From: an uncultured Bacteroides sp.
Lineage (GTDB): Bacteria > Bacteroidota > Bacteroidia > Bacteroidales > Bacteroidaceae
Length of the DNA stretch: 20,245 bases
Direction: 5' to 3'
Assembly: GCA_900546355.1 (NCBI GenBank)
Contig: URCM01000055.1
Location: 1-20,245 of the forward strand
Shown here: piece by piece, positions 14,664 to 20,245 of the stretch
Numbering within the stretch: the stretch's first letter is position 1
Layout of the letters: the number at the start of each line of letters is the position of its first letter
Program-made: the position numbers and the translations under genes
Notes under the pieces: generated by a model
The model's input: the letters and a program-made list of their open reading frames with translations, nothing else
Databases searched by the model: none
Told to the model about the DNA's origin: nothing

Positions 14664-15698
14664 ATGAAAATTATGTTGCATTTTGAAAGTGATTATTTGG
14701 AAGGTGCGCATCCGCTTGTATTGGAACGGTTGACGCAGACTAATTGGGAGCAAACACCGGGGTATGGAACGGATATGTATTGTGAGGCGGCCCGTGAGAA
14801 GATTCGGCGTGCGTGTAATGCTCCTGAAGCGGAAGTGCATTTCATGGTAGGTGGCACCCAGACCAATGCTACGATGATTACGGCGATGCTTCGTCCGTAT
14901 GAAGGGGTGGTATCGGCCGAAAGCGGTCATATCAATCAGCATGAAGCGGGTGCCGTGGAAGCTGGCGGACATAAGGTGTTGGCTTTGCCCCATACTGAAG
15001 GAAAACTTGCCGCGGCAGACGTAGACCGTTATGTCACTGATTTTTACGCCAATCCGAGTTGGAGCGCAATGGTAGCCCCGGGCATGGTGTATGTGTCCCA
15101 TCCCACCGAGTATGGTACGCTATATACATTGGCTGAATTGGAGGCTTTGTCGGCTGTGTGCCGCAAACATCATTTGCCTTTGTATTTGGATGGAGCCAGG
15201 CTGGGATATGCGCTTGCGGCGGATGCAACAGATGTTACATTGGAAGCTATCGCTTCGCTTTGTGATGTGTTTTACATCGGAGGCACGAAGGTAGGCGCTT
15301 TGTTTGGCGAAGCGGTGGTCCTTCCCCGTCCAAGGTTGGTAAAGCAATTGGATACGATTATTAAGCAGCGTGGTGTCTTATTGGCCAAGGGACGTTTGCT
15401 TGGCATTCAGTTTGATACCCTCTTTACCGAAGGGCTTTATGTGCGTATCGCCCGGCATGCAATTGATTTGGCAGGGAAGATTGTGGAGGCTTTGAAAGAG
15501 AAAGGCTATCGTTTCTTTGTGACTCCCCAGACCAATCAATTGTTTGTGGTGATGGAAAATGAACAATGGAAACGTATTTCGGCTGAAGTGGGCCTGGAGG
15601 TTTGGGAATATCCGGACGAATGTCATACGGTTGTGCGGATTGCTACCAGTTGGGCAACTCGGAAGGAAAATGTGGATGCGCTGATCGGGATGCTTTGA
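14664..15698 (+). CDS. Low-specificity L-threonine aldolase-like PLP enzyme
   Basis: Fold-type I PLP enzyme of 344 residues, expected to split L-threonine or L-allo-threonine to glycine and acetaldehyde. Visible marks: FESDYLEGAHP at the N-terminus, GGTQTNA (63-69), AESGHI with H89 stacking on the cofactor, D176 in LDGARLGYA, and the Schiff-base lysine K209 in YIGGTKVGALFG. I chose ATG 14664 because an in-frame GTG at 14592 overlaps the promoter -7 box and the added residues are unlike the family; ATG 14673 is also possible. It converges with the carbonic anhydrase-like gene across a hairpin. A related beta-eliminating lyase activity is the main alternative. Confidence 0.92.
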   Translation: MKIMLHFESDYLEGAHPLVLERLTQTNWEQTPGYGTDMYCEAAREKIRRACNAPEAEVHFMVGGTQTNATMITAMLRPYEGVVSAESGHINQHEAGAVEAGGHKVLALPHTEGKLAAADVDRYVTDFYANPSWSAMVAPGMVYVSHPTEYGTLYTLAELEALSAVCRKHHLPLYLDGARLGYALAADATDVTLEAIASLCDVFYIGGTKVGALFGEAVVLPRPRLVKQLDTIIKQRGVLLAKGRLLGIQFDTLFTEGLYVRIARHAIDLAGKIVEALKEKGYRFFVTPQTNQLFVVMENEQWKRISAEVGLEVWEYPDECHTVVRIATSWATRKENVDALIGML

Positions 15699-15703
15699 AG
15701 GTG

Positions 15704-15748
15704 AAGAATGAGGAATGAAAGTTTGGCTATTCTTCATTCCTCATTCTT
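15704..15748. terminator. Perfect 16-bp hairpin, likely bidirectional terminator
   Basis: AAGAATGAGGAATGAA (15704-15719) and TTCATTCCTCATTCTT (15733-15748) pair perfectly with a 13-nt loop between convergent genes ending at 15698 and 15757. A related TTCTTCATTC tract without a partner arm lies at 278-305, so the stem may derive from an interspersed repeat. Confidence 0.7.
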
Positions 15749-15756
15749 TCCATTCC

Positions 15757-16269
15757 TTATTTATACCACGACGCATACATTAAGTATCCATTTGCAATTT
15801 TCTGGTTTAGTTCTTTACTTTGTGTAGGGTCTACTTTCTTGATGAACTTTGCCGGAACTCCTCCCCAAAGCGTGTGTGGCTCGATAACGGTATTGGATAG
15901 CACCAGTGCGCCGGCAGCTACGATAGCTCCTTCGCCTATTACGGCGTGGTCGAGCAGGGTAGCTCCCATGCCGATAAGGGCATTGTTGTGTACGCATGCG
16001 CCATGCAGGGTGACATTGTGTCCGATAGAAACATCATCGCCGATTTCCACGGTCGATTTTTCATAAAGTGTGTGTAGGACGCTTCCATCTTGGATGTTTA
16101 CCCGGTTTCCGATGCGGATGGAATTGACGTCTCCCCTTAATACGGTATTGAACCAGATGCTGCAGTCATCTCCTATTACGACATCGCCGATGACGGTCGC
16201 ATTGTCGGCAAGGAAACAATTTTTCCCTATGTGAGGTGTAAATCCTCTTACTGATTTGATTAGAGCCAT
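15757..16269 (-). CDS. Gamma-carbonic anhydrase-like left-handed beta-helix protein
   Basis: A 170-residue trimeric hexapeptide-repeat protein. The first 145 residues show turns of the type (I/V)GDxxxI (VIGDVVIGDDCSIW, IGDDVSIGHNV, IGMGATLLDHAVIGEGAIV), ending in a short C-terminal helix. The three metal-site histidines of the gamma-CA family are in place: H66 (VLHT), H84 (IGHN) and H89 (LHG); R45 and D47 (RGD) and Q60-D61 also match. It may hydrate CO2, but many YrdA/PaaY-type homologues show weak or no such activity. It lies downstream of the Xaa-Pro aminopeptidase gene, separated by the MITE-like repeat; no TAnnTTTG box was found directly upstream. Confidence 0.92.
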   Translation of the reverse strand: MALIKSVRGFTPHIGKNCFLADNATVIGDVVIGDDCSIWFNTVLRGDVNSIRIGNRVNIQDGSVLHTLYEKSTVEIGDDVSIGHNVTLHGACVHNNALIGMGATLLDHAVIGEGAIVAAGALVLSNTVIEPHTLWGGVPAKFIKKVDPTQSKELNQKIANGYLMYASWYK

Positions 16270-16303
16270 ATCTTGAGTGAAAGATTAATCGTTAATAATC
16301 ATG

Positions 16304-16497
16304 AGAAACTGTTTTGAATTTCTACAAAAAGTTTTTCTTGTCTTGATGTATTCGTTTTCGTGTGTGCTTTGGGCGATTTTTGGTCCTTTCCGCTCCTGTC
16401 CTTCGTCAGATAGCCCGCTATCTTCCTCATCACAGAAGCGGAAATGCCTCAAAAACTCATCCCCCAATCATCACACGATAAATTCAAAACAGTTTCT
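16304..16497. mobile_element. MITE-like repeat, complete 194-bp copy
   Basis: The ends AGAAACTGTTTTGAATTT (16304-16321) and AAATTCAAAACAGTTTCT (16480-16497) are perfect 18-bp inverted repeats. There is no transposase gene inside. The interior recurs in the 92-bp copy at 14480 and in the fragment at 1-55. I see no convincing target-site duplication. A 60-codon minus-strand reading frame at 16285-16467 runs through it, but copies are diverged and it looks non-coding. The element fills almost all of the 240-nt gap between two same-strand genes. Confidence 0.85.
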
Positions 16498-16509
16498 GAG
16501 TCGTGAACA

Positions 16510-18294
16510 TTAGATTTCGCTGGTCGCTTTTGCCAGCCATGCTTTTTCTTCTTCATTGAGCAGGGGGCTTAACTGGGCATAAACGTATGCATGGTATTCA
16601 TTCAGCCATTGCTTCTCGCCGGGCGTCAACATTTCTGTGCAGATAGGAGTTTTGTCTATCGGGCAGAGCGTTAAAGGCTCGAACTTGTAGAATTTGCCGA
16701 ACTCGGTGGTTTGGCTTTCGATGATGAGCATGGTGTTCTCGGTACGTACGCCGTAGCGTCCTGCTTTATAGATGCCTGGTTCGTTGGTCAGGGTCATGCC
16801 CGGTTGCAGTAGGGCAGGCATGTGGTTCATACGGACTTGATGAGGCCCTTCGTGCACGTTGAGGAAGTGTCCTACGCCGTGTCCGGTGCCATGTCCGTAG
16901 TTGATGCCCGCTTTCCACATGTATTGGCGGGCAAGCACATCGAGTTGCGTGCCGCATGTGCCTTGAGGAAATTCGGCCTGCGACAAAGCGATGAATCCTT
17001 TTAATACTAAGGTGTAATCAATGCGTTGGGCCTCGGATACCGGGCCGAGTGCGATGGTACGGGTGATATCGGTGGTGCCGTCGGTATATTGTGCGCCGCT
17101 ATCTAAAAGCAGCAGTCCTTCGGGTTTCAGGGTGTATGCCGTTTGGGGTGTGGCTTCATAATGGACGATGGCTCCATGTTCCTGATAGCCGGCTATGGTA
17201 TCGAAGCTGATGCCGTGGAACAATGCTTGCTGGGCACGCAACTCGTATAACTTTTGGTCGATGCTTATTTCGGTTTCCTGGCCGTTTGGCACGGCTTGTT
17301 CCAGCCACATTAAGAAACGCACCATTGCCACTCCGTCGCGTTTCATGGCTTGACGGAATCCTTCTATCTCGGTTCCGTTTTTGATGGCTTTTAGTAGACA
17401 GACGGGGGAGGGATGATTCATGACAATGGATGCGCCCGATTGTGTCGCGGCCAGATAGAGTGTCAGGTTCGTTTCGGAAGAAAGCTGGATGCGCTTACCG
17501 GGAAAGTGCCGGAGGTCGTTTCCGATTTGTGTGTAATCGCACGTGCCGATTTTGTTGTCATCCAGATAAGCGGTTAGTTCGGGGGTCAGTTTCTCCTTTA
17601 TTATATATAAGGTGGCGTTTTCTTGCGTGATGAGCAGGTAACTGATGAAAACAGGATTGCAATGTATATCGTCGCCTCTTAAGTTCAACGTCCATGCTAT
17701 TTCATCGAGTGCTGAGATTAAGATGCCGTCGGCTTGGCTTTTGGAGAGTTGATTGCGTATGATATCCAGTTTCTCGGATGCGGAAACCCCGGCGTATGCC
17801 AACGGAAGAATGAAAGGAGTGTTCAGGGGGAGTGCGGGGCGGTCTTTCCATATCCATTGAAAAGGATCTTCGGATACGGTCAGTTCAATTCCGTACGTTG
17901 CAAGGGCGTTTCGCAAGGATTCGGCTTCACTGTATGCGTTGACCCATCCGTCAATGCCTACTTTGTCTTGTGGCTTTAGCTCGCTGCCCAACCATTCGGC
18001 GATGGAAGGCGTTTCCTCAAGCCGGTCTTTGAACAAGACAATGCCGGTATCTTTCAGTTGCGCCTCGGCCTGGAGAAAATAGCGGGAGTCCGTCCAAAGC
18101 CCACCTTTATTTAATGTGATGACAGCTGTGCCTGCCGAACCGGTAAATCCCGATATCCATTTACGTGCCTCCCAATGGGCCGGCACATACTCGCCCGAAT
18201 GCGGGTCGGTGCTTGGGATGATGAATGCGGAAAGTCCTCTTTCTTTCATAAAGGCGCGTAAAGACGCGATGCGCCCGGTTATTTCTGTGTCCAT
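16510..18294 (-). CDS. Xaa-Pro aminopeptidase (aminopeptidase P, M24B family)
   Basis: Removes the N-terminal residue from peptides whose second residue is proline; predicted cytosolic dimetal enzyme. The 594 residues show creatinase-type N-terminal domains (about 1-300) and the pita-bread catalytic domain. Metal ligands are D398 and D409 (LLDSGAQYTDGTTDITR), H472 (GHGTGHGVGH), E505 (TNEPGIY) and E519 (RTENTM). Their spacing closely follows human XPNPEP1, so this is the three-domain eukaryote-like form rather than the shorter E. coli PepP. I use the ATG at 18294: the open frame extends to 18426, but that stretch holds the promoter -7 box and has no family resemblance. The stop is followed closely by the MITE-like repeat. 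Confidence 0.95.
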   Translation of the reverse strand: MDTEITGRIASLRAFMKERGLSAFIIPSTDPHSGEYVPAHWEARKWISGFTGSAGTAVITLNKGGLWTDSRYFLQAEAQLKDTGIVLFKDRLEETPSIAEWLGSELKPQDKVGIDGWVNAYSEAESLRNALATYGIELTVSEDPFQWIWKDRPALPLNTPFILPLAYAGVSASEKLDIIRNQLSKSQADGILISALDEIAWTLNLRGDDIHCNPVFISYLLITQENATLYIIKEKLTPELTAYLDDNKIGTCDYTQIGNDLRHFPGKRIQLSSETNLTLYLAATQSGASIVMNHPSPVCLLKAIKNGTEIEGFRQAMKRDGVAMVRFLMWLEQAVPNGQETEISIDQKLYELRAQQALFHGISFDTIAGYQEHGAIVHYEATPQTAYTLKPEGLLLLDSGAQYTDGTTDITRTIALGPVSEAQRIDYTLVLKGFIALSQAEFPQGTCGTQLDVLARQYMWKAGINYGHGTGHGVGHFLNVHEGPHQVRMNHMPALLQPGMTLTNEPGIYKAGRYGVRTENTMLIIESQTTEFGKFYKFEPLTLCPIDKTPICTEMLTPGEKQWLNEYHAYVYAQLSPLLNEEEKAWLAKATSEI

Positions 18295-18327
18295 GTTTCG
18301 TATCGTTTTTAAGTTATTATGCGGTAG

Positions 18328-18335
18328 CAAAGTTA
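18328..18335 (-). promoter_or_regulatory. Predicted -7 box of the Xaa-Pro aminopeptidase gene
   Basis: On the minus strand this reads TAACTTTG, 33 nt before the ATG at 18294. A TTG (18354-18356) lies 18 nt farther upstream, slightly closer than the usual 19-21 nt. Confidence 0.6.
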
Positions 18336-18374
18336 CTATTTCCGGCGGATATACAATAAAATATGGCGGAAAGT

Positions 18375-18405
18375 TTTGTAAATAAAGAAAGTATATGTAA
18401 TTTTG
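18375..18405 (+). promoter_or_regulatory. Near-consensus sigma-ABfr promoter of the rpsU operon
   Basis: TTTG (18375-18378), 19 nt, TAATTTTG (18398-18405) matches the -33 / -7 Bacteroides consensus at both boxes with correct spacing. The start site would be near 18410, leaving about 220 nt of leader before rpsU. The promoter is divergent from that of the aminopeptidase gene and overlaps its upstream region. Confidence 0.8.
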
Positions 18406-18409
18406 CGCC

Positions 18410-18633
18410 GCAAATAAACTACGCAATGTTTAAGGAATGACTGTGCGCATTCTGCCAATAAGTAGGATTGCAAAACGAATATAACTTCGGTTGTTGTTTG
18501 AAATAGCTGAAACAGCCGGTGGATATAGCTTGGCTGGCAAAGTGGAGTATATATTCATTTACCAGGCTGGGTTTATATGGTAAATTGTAGATATTCATAT
18601 TTAATAACGTTATAATCTTAATTTAAAAGAAAC
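18410..18633 (+). other. Long untranslated leader of rpsU
   Basis: The roughly 220 nt between the predicted start site and the rpsU ATG hold no credible reading frame. They include a GGATATAGCTTGGC motif (18521-18534) related to the dispersed ATATAG repeats, and a possible small hairpin of CAGCC (18513-18517) with GGCTG (18532-18536). The last 40 nt are A/T-rich. No known riboswitch or ribosomal-protein leader was recognised. Confidence 0.4.
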
Positions 18634-18825
18634 ATGATTGTAGTACCAGTAAAAGAAGGCGAAAACATTGAAAAAGCGCTGAAGAAATTTAAAAGAAAAT
18701 TTGAGAAAACAGGTGTTGTAAAAGAATTGAGACGCAGACAACAGTATGACAAACCGTCTGTATTGAAGCGGTTGAAGATGGAACGTGCCATTTACGTTCA
18801 AAAAATGCGTCAGACAGAAGAATAA
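18634..18825 (+). CDS. rpsU: 30S ribosomal protein bS21
   Basis: Small basic ribosomal protein of 63 residues (MIVVPVKEGENIEKALKK..., then KRKFEKTGVVKELRRRQQYDKPS) that binds near the 3' end of 16S rRNA on the 30S platform. In Bacteroidota bS21 helps hold the anti-SD tail away from mRNA. The start has no SD; it reads AAAAGAAACATG with A at -3 and -6, the A-rich context typical of this phylum. It is the first gene after the promoter at 18375 and is followed by the recombinase gene after 73 nt. Confidence 0.97.
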   Translation: MIVVPVKEGENIEKALKKFKRKFEKTGVVKELRRRQQYDKPSVLKRLKMERAIYVQKMRQTEE

Positions 18826-18898
18826 TTCCGCAAATTCTTTGAATAATTGAATTCTTTTTCATAAATTCGTTGCTGAGAAATAAAAGGCAATATTTTTT

Positions 18899-19777
18899 AT
18901 GTTGAAAGAATCTTTCTTGAGGTATCTTCGATATGAAAAGAACTATTCCGAGAAGACGATAGTAGCCTACGGGACGGATCTTTCGATGTTTGAAGCATAC
19001 TTTAAAGCGGCAGACGAGACGCTGGATTTTACGACGGTTGATACGGATGTCATTCGTGGATGGATGCTTTCGTTGATGGACGAAGGAAATGCTTCGTCAT
19101 CGGTAAATCGGAAATTGAGCTCGTTGCGTTCTTTTTATCGCTATCTGCTCCGGGAAAAGGTGGTTTCTGTAGATCCTGCCAGCAAGGTGCGGGCTCCCAA
19201 GAAGAAAAAGCCACTTCCGGTATTTGTGAAGGATGCGGATATGAATAAGTTGCTGGATGAAGATCCGGGTGACGGTTTTGAAAGCGTCCGTGATAAGGCG
19301 GTCATCGCTACCTTCTATGAGACGGGTATCCGGAGAGCAGAGTTGATAGGACTGAAAGACGGAGATGTAGACTTGTCCGTTTGCCAGATGAAAGTAACAG
19401 GAAAGAGGAACAAGCAGCGCATCATTCCTTTTGGGGATGACTTGAAAGAAATGTTGCAAGCTTATCTTTCGGCGAGAAATAGGTGCTGCCCTAAGGAATG
19501 CGAAGCGTTTTTTGTCCGGAAGGATGGAAAGCAGATGTATCCAGGGCTGGTTTATTTATTGGTGAAACAAAATCTGTCGAGGGTCGTTACGTTGAAGAAG
19601 AAAAGCCCGCACGTGTTGAGGCATTCATTCGCGACAACCATGCTGAACCATCAGGCTGGGCTGGAGTCGGTGAAAGAACTGCTGGGGCACGAAAGCTTGG
19701 CTACGACTGAAATTTATACGCATACGACTTTCGAGGAATTAAAAAAAGTTTATGAACAAGCTCATCCACGAGCGTAA
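18899..19777 (+). CDS. Tyrosine recombinase, XerC/XerD type
   Basis: Site-specific recombinase of 292 residues, the usual size of chromosome-dimer-resolving Xer proteins. Residues about 1-88 form the SAM-like core-binding domain and 105-290 the catalytic domain. All active-site residues are present: R145 (TGIRRAEL), K169 (TGKRNKQR), H238 and R241 (PHVLRHSFAT), H264 (LLGHESLATT) and the nucleophile Y273 (TEIYTHT). Its place between rpsU and hpf, and the lack of integrase extensions or att sites, favour a housekeeping Xer role over an integrase of a mobile element. Whether it pairs with another Xer cannot be told, so no symbol is given. Its stop is 16 nt before the hpf start. Confidence 0.94.
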   Translation: MLKESFLRYLRYEKNYSEKTIVAYGTDLSMFEAYFKAADETLDFTTVDTDVIRGWMLSLMDEGNASSSVNRKLSSLRSFYRYLLREKVVSVDPASKVRAPKKKKPLPVFVKDADMNKLLDEDPGDGFESVRDKAVIATFYETGIRRAELIGLKDGDVDLSVCQMKVTGKRNKQRIIPFGDDLKEMLQAYLSARNRCCPKECEAFFVRKDGKQMYPGLVYLLVKQNLSRVVTLKKKSPHVLRHSFATTMLNHQAGLESVKELLGHESLATTEIYTHTTFEELKKVYEQAHPRA

Positions 19778-19782
19778 AAAAA

Positions 19783-19788
19783 AGGAGG
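19783..19788 (+). promoter_or_regulatory. Perfect Shine-Dalgarno sequence of hpf
   Basis: AAAGGAGGT (19781-19789) is fully complementary to the conserved CCUCCUUU end of 16S rRNA, and AGGAGG ends 5 nt before the ATG at 19794. No other gene start in the window has a comparable site. It also settles the start over the in-frame ATG at 19752, which lies inside the recombinase gene. Confidence 0.9.
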
Positions 19789-19793
19789 TTTTT

Positions 19794-20093
19794 ATGGAAG
19801 TAAGAATTCAATCCATTCATTTCGACGCGTCAGAGAGACTGGAAGCTTTTATTCAGAAGAAAGCGGAGAAGTTAGAAAGATTTTGCGACAATATAAAGAA
19901 AGTAGAGGTGTCATTGAAAGTCGTAAAACCGGAGACGGCTATGAACAAAGAAGCCGGGGTGCGCGTATTAGCGTTGAATACAGAGTTTTACGCTGAAAAA
20001 GTTTGTGATACATTTGAAGAATCTATAGACATATGCATGGATGCATTGTCTAAACAATTGCTGAAAGCGAAAGAAAAATTGCAAGGCAAATAA
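19794..20093 (+). CDS. hpf: Ribosome hibernation promoting factor / RaiA family
   Basis: A 99-residue cytosolic protein of the HPF/YfiA family that binds in the 30S decoding channel and inactivates ribosomes in stationary phase or starvation. The fold signature is visible as MEVRIQSIHFDASERLEAFIQKKAEKLERF (strand-helix), then VEVSLKVVK, a long loop and VCDTFEESIDICMDALSKQLLKAKEK as the second helix. It lacks the C-terminal extension of long HPF, so it is the short form. It is third in the rpsU operon and, unlike its neighbours, has a strong SD. The tRNA-Thr promoter begins 18 nt after its stop. Confidence 0.92.
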   Translation: MEVRIQSIHFDASERLEAFIQKKAEKLERFCDNIKKVEVSLKVVKPETAMNKEAGVRVLALNTEFYAEKVCDTFEESIDICMDALSKQLLKAKEKLQGK

Positions 20094-20111
20094 AAAAATC
20101 ACGCTAAAAGT

Positions 20112-20141
20112 TTTGTGATTCAAAAAATATATCTAACTTTG
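20112..20141 (+). promoter_or_regulatory. Predicted promoter of the tRNA-Thr operon
   Basis: TTTG (20112-20115), 18 nt, TAACTTTG (20134-20141) is close to the sigma-ABfr consensus. The start site would lie near 20145-20148, about 46 nt ahead of the tRNA. Confidence 0.75.
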
Positions 20142-20183
20142 CAGCCGCTAAGCCACGATAGCGGTAGTCAAGTGGCTGCAAAG
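20137..20183 (+). terminator. Hairpin overlapping the tRNA promoter; possible hpf terminator
   Basis: CTTTGCAGCC (20137-20146) and GGCTGCAAAG (20174-20183) pair perfectly over 10 bp and are followed by TTTTAATTTT. CCGCTA with TAGCGG forms a second, competing hairpin from about 20145. In RNA coming from hpf this is a plausible terminator; RNA starting at the tRNA promoter would contain only part of the first arm. Confidence 0.55.
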
Positions 20184-20193
20184 TTTTAATTTT

Positions 20194-20245
20194 GCCTCTT
20201 TAGCTCAGTTGGCCAGAGCACGTGATTTGTAATCTCGGGGTCGTT
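20194..20245 (+). tRNA. tRNA-Thr (anticodon TGT), 3' part missing
   Basis: Acceptor strand GCCTCTT (20194-20200), TA, D-arm GCTCAGTTGGCCAGAGC, anticodon stem CGTGA / TCTCG with one T-T mismatch, and loop TTTGTAA with anticodon TGT at 20228-20230. About 52 nt are present; the rest of the T-arm and the acceptor 3' strand lie beyond the window. Confidence 0.93.

Noticed and set aside
16285..16467. 60-codon minus-strand reading frame inside the MITE-like repeat
   Set aside because: It lies in a repeat whose other copies are deleted or diverged; such frames are probably over-annotated. No start context or domain supports it.
18295..18426. N-terminal extension of the Xaa-Pro aminopeptidase
   Set aside because: The stretch holds the -7 box TAACTTTG and the opposing rpsU promoter; family proteins begin near MDTEITGRIASLRAFM.
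18899..19777. The tyrosine recombinase as integrase of a genomic island next to a tRNA gene
   Set aside because: Although a tRNA lies close by, the recombinase is embedded in an rpsU-hpf housekeeping operon, has Xer length, and no attachment-site duplication or cargo genes are visible.
20187..20194. TAATTTTG as promoter of the tRNA gene
   Set aside because: It fits the -7 consensus but transcription would start inside the tRNA, so it cannot produce it.

Overview
The window looks like a chromosomal segment of a Bacteroidales gut-type bacterium, most likely Bacteroidaceae (Bacteroides/Phocaeicola-like). Reasons: upstream regions repeatedly carry the Bacteroides sigma-ABfr -7 box TAnnTTTG, most genes lack a Shine-Dalgarno (SD) sequence, and the gene blocks are typical of the group (DUF1599 / DoxX-MauE / tpiA / SPOR / folE, and rpsU / xer / hpf / tRNA-Thr). 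GC content is about half by eye. No phage, conjugative element, CRISPR array or complete insertion sequence is visible. Species cannot be assigned from the sequence alone.

Layout. 1-351: gene-free start holding the end of an interspersed repeat, a GC-rich palindromic repeat, a promoter followed by a terminator-like hairpin (possible small RNA or attenuator), and a second promoter. 352-1254 (+): YiiP/FieF-like cation efflux. 1458-3436 (+): overlapping pair of an extended SDR reductase and an AUR1-like PAP2 membrane phosphotransferase, bracketed by two copies of a palindromic intergenic repeat; together they suggest a sphingolipid/ceramide step. 3630-4544 (+): DUF2807 lipoprotein behind an ECF-like promoter. 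4625-9788 (-): probable operon reading DUF1599, DoxX/MauE-like, tpiA, SPOR protein, folE, and possibly a MATE exporter. 10311-12876 (+): nitrogen cluster of an outer-membrane barrel, a P-II regulator and AmtB. 13013-14185 (-): iron-type alcohol dehydrogenase. 14664-15698 (+): threonine aldolase-like PLP enzyme. 15757-18294 (-): gamma-carbonic anhydrase-like protein and Xaa-Pro aminopeptidase, separated by a 194-bp MITE-like repeat. 18634-20093 (+): rpsU, tyrosine recombinase and hpf behind a near-consensus promoter with a leader of about 220 nt. 20194-20245 (+): start of tRNA-Thr(TGT), cut by the window edge.

The most interesting signals are: (1) hpf, the ribosome hibernation factor, has a perfect SD although this phylum normally masks the anti-SD, and it lies two genes downstream of rpsU, whose product bS21 takes part in that masking; (2) the SDR/AUR1-like pair as a candidate ceramide reductase plus headgroup transferase; (3) four exact-period 23-bp direct repeats upstream of the aldolase gene; (4) a MITE-like family with 18-bp terminal inverted repeats whose short copy can be explained by deletion between CGAT repeats; (5) a promoter-hairpin pair ahead of the cation exporter. 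All functional links are inferred from sequence; no database search was possible.
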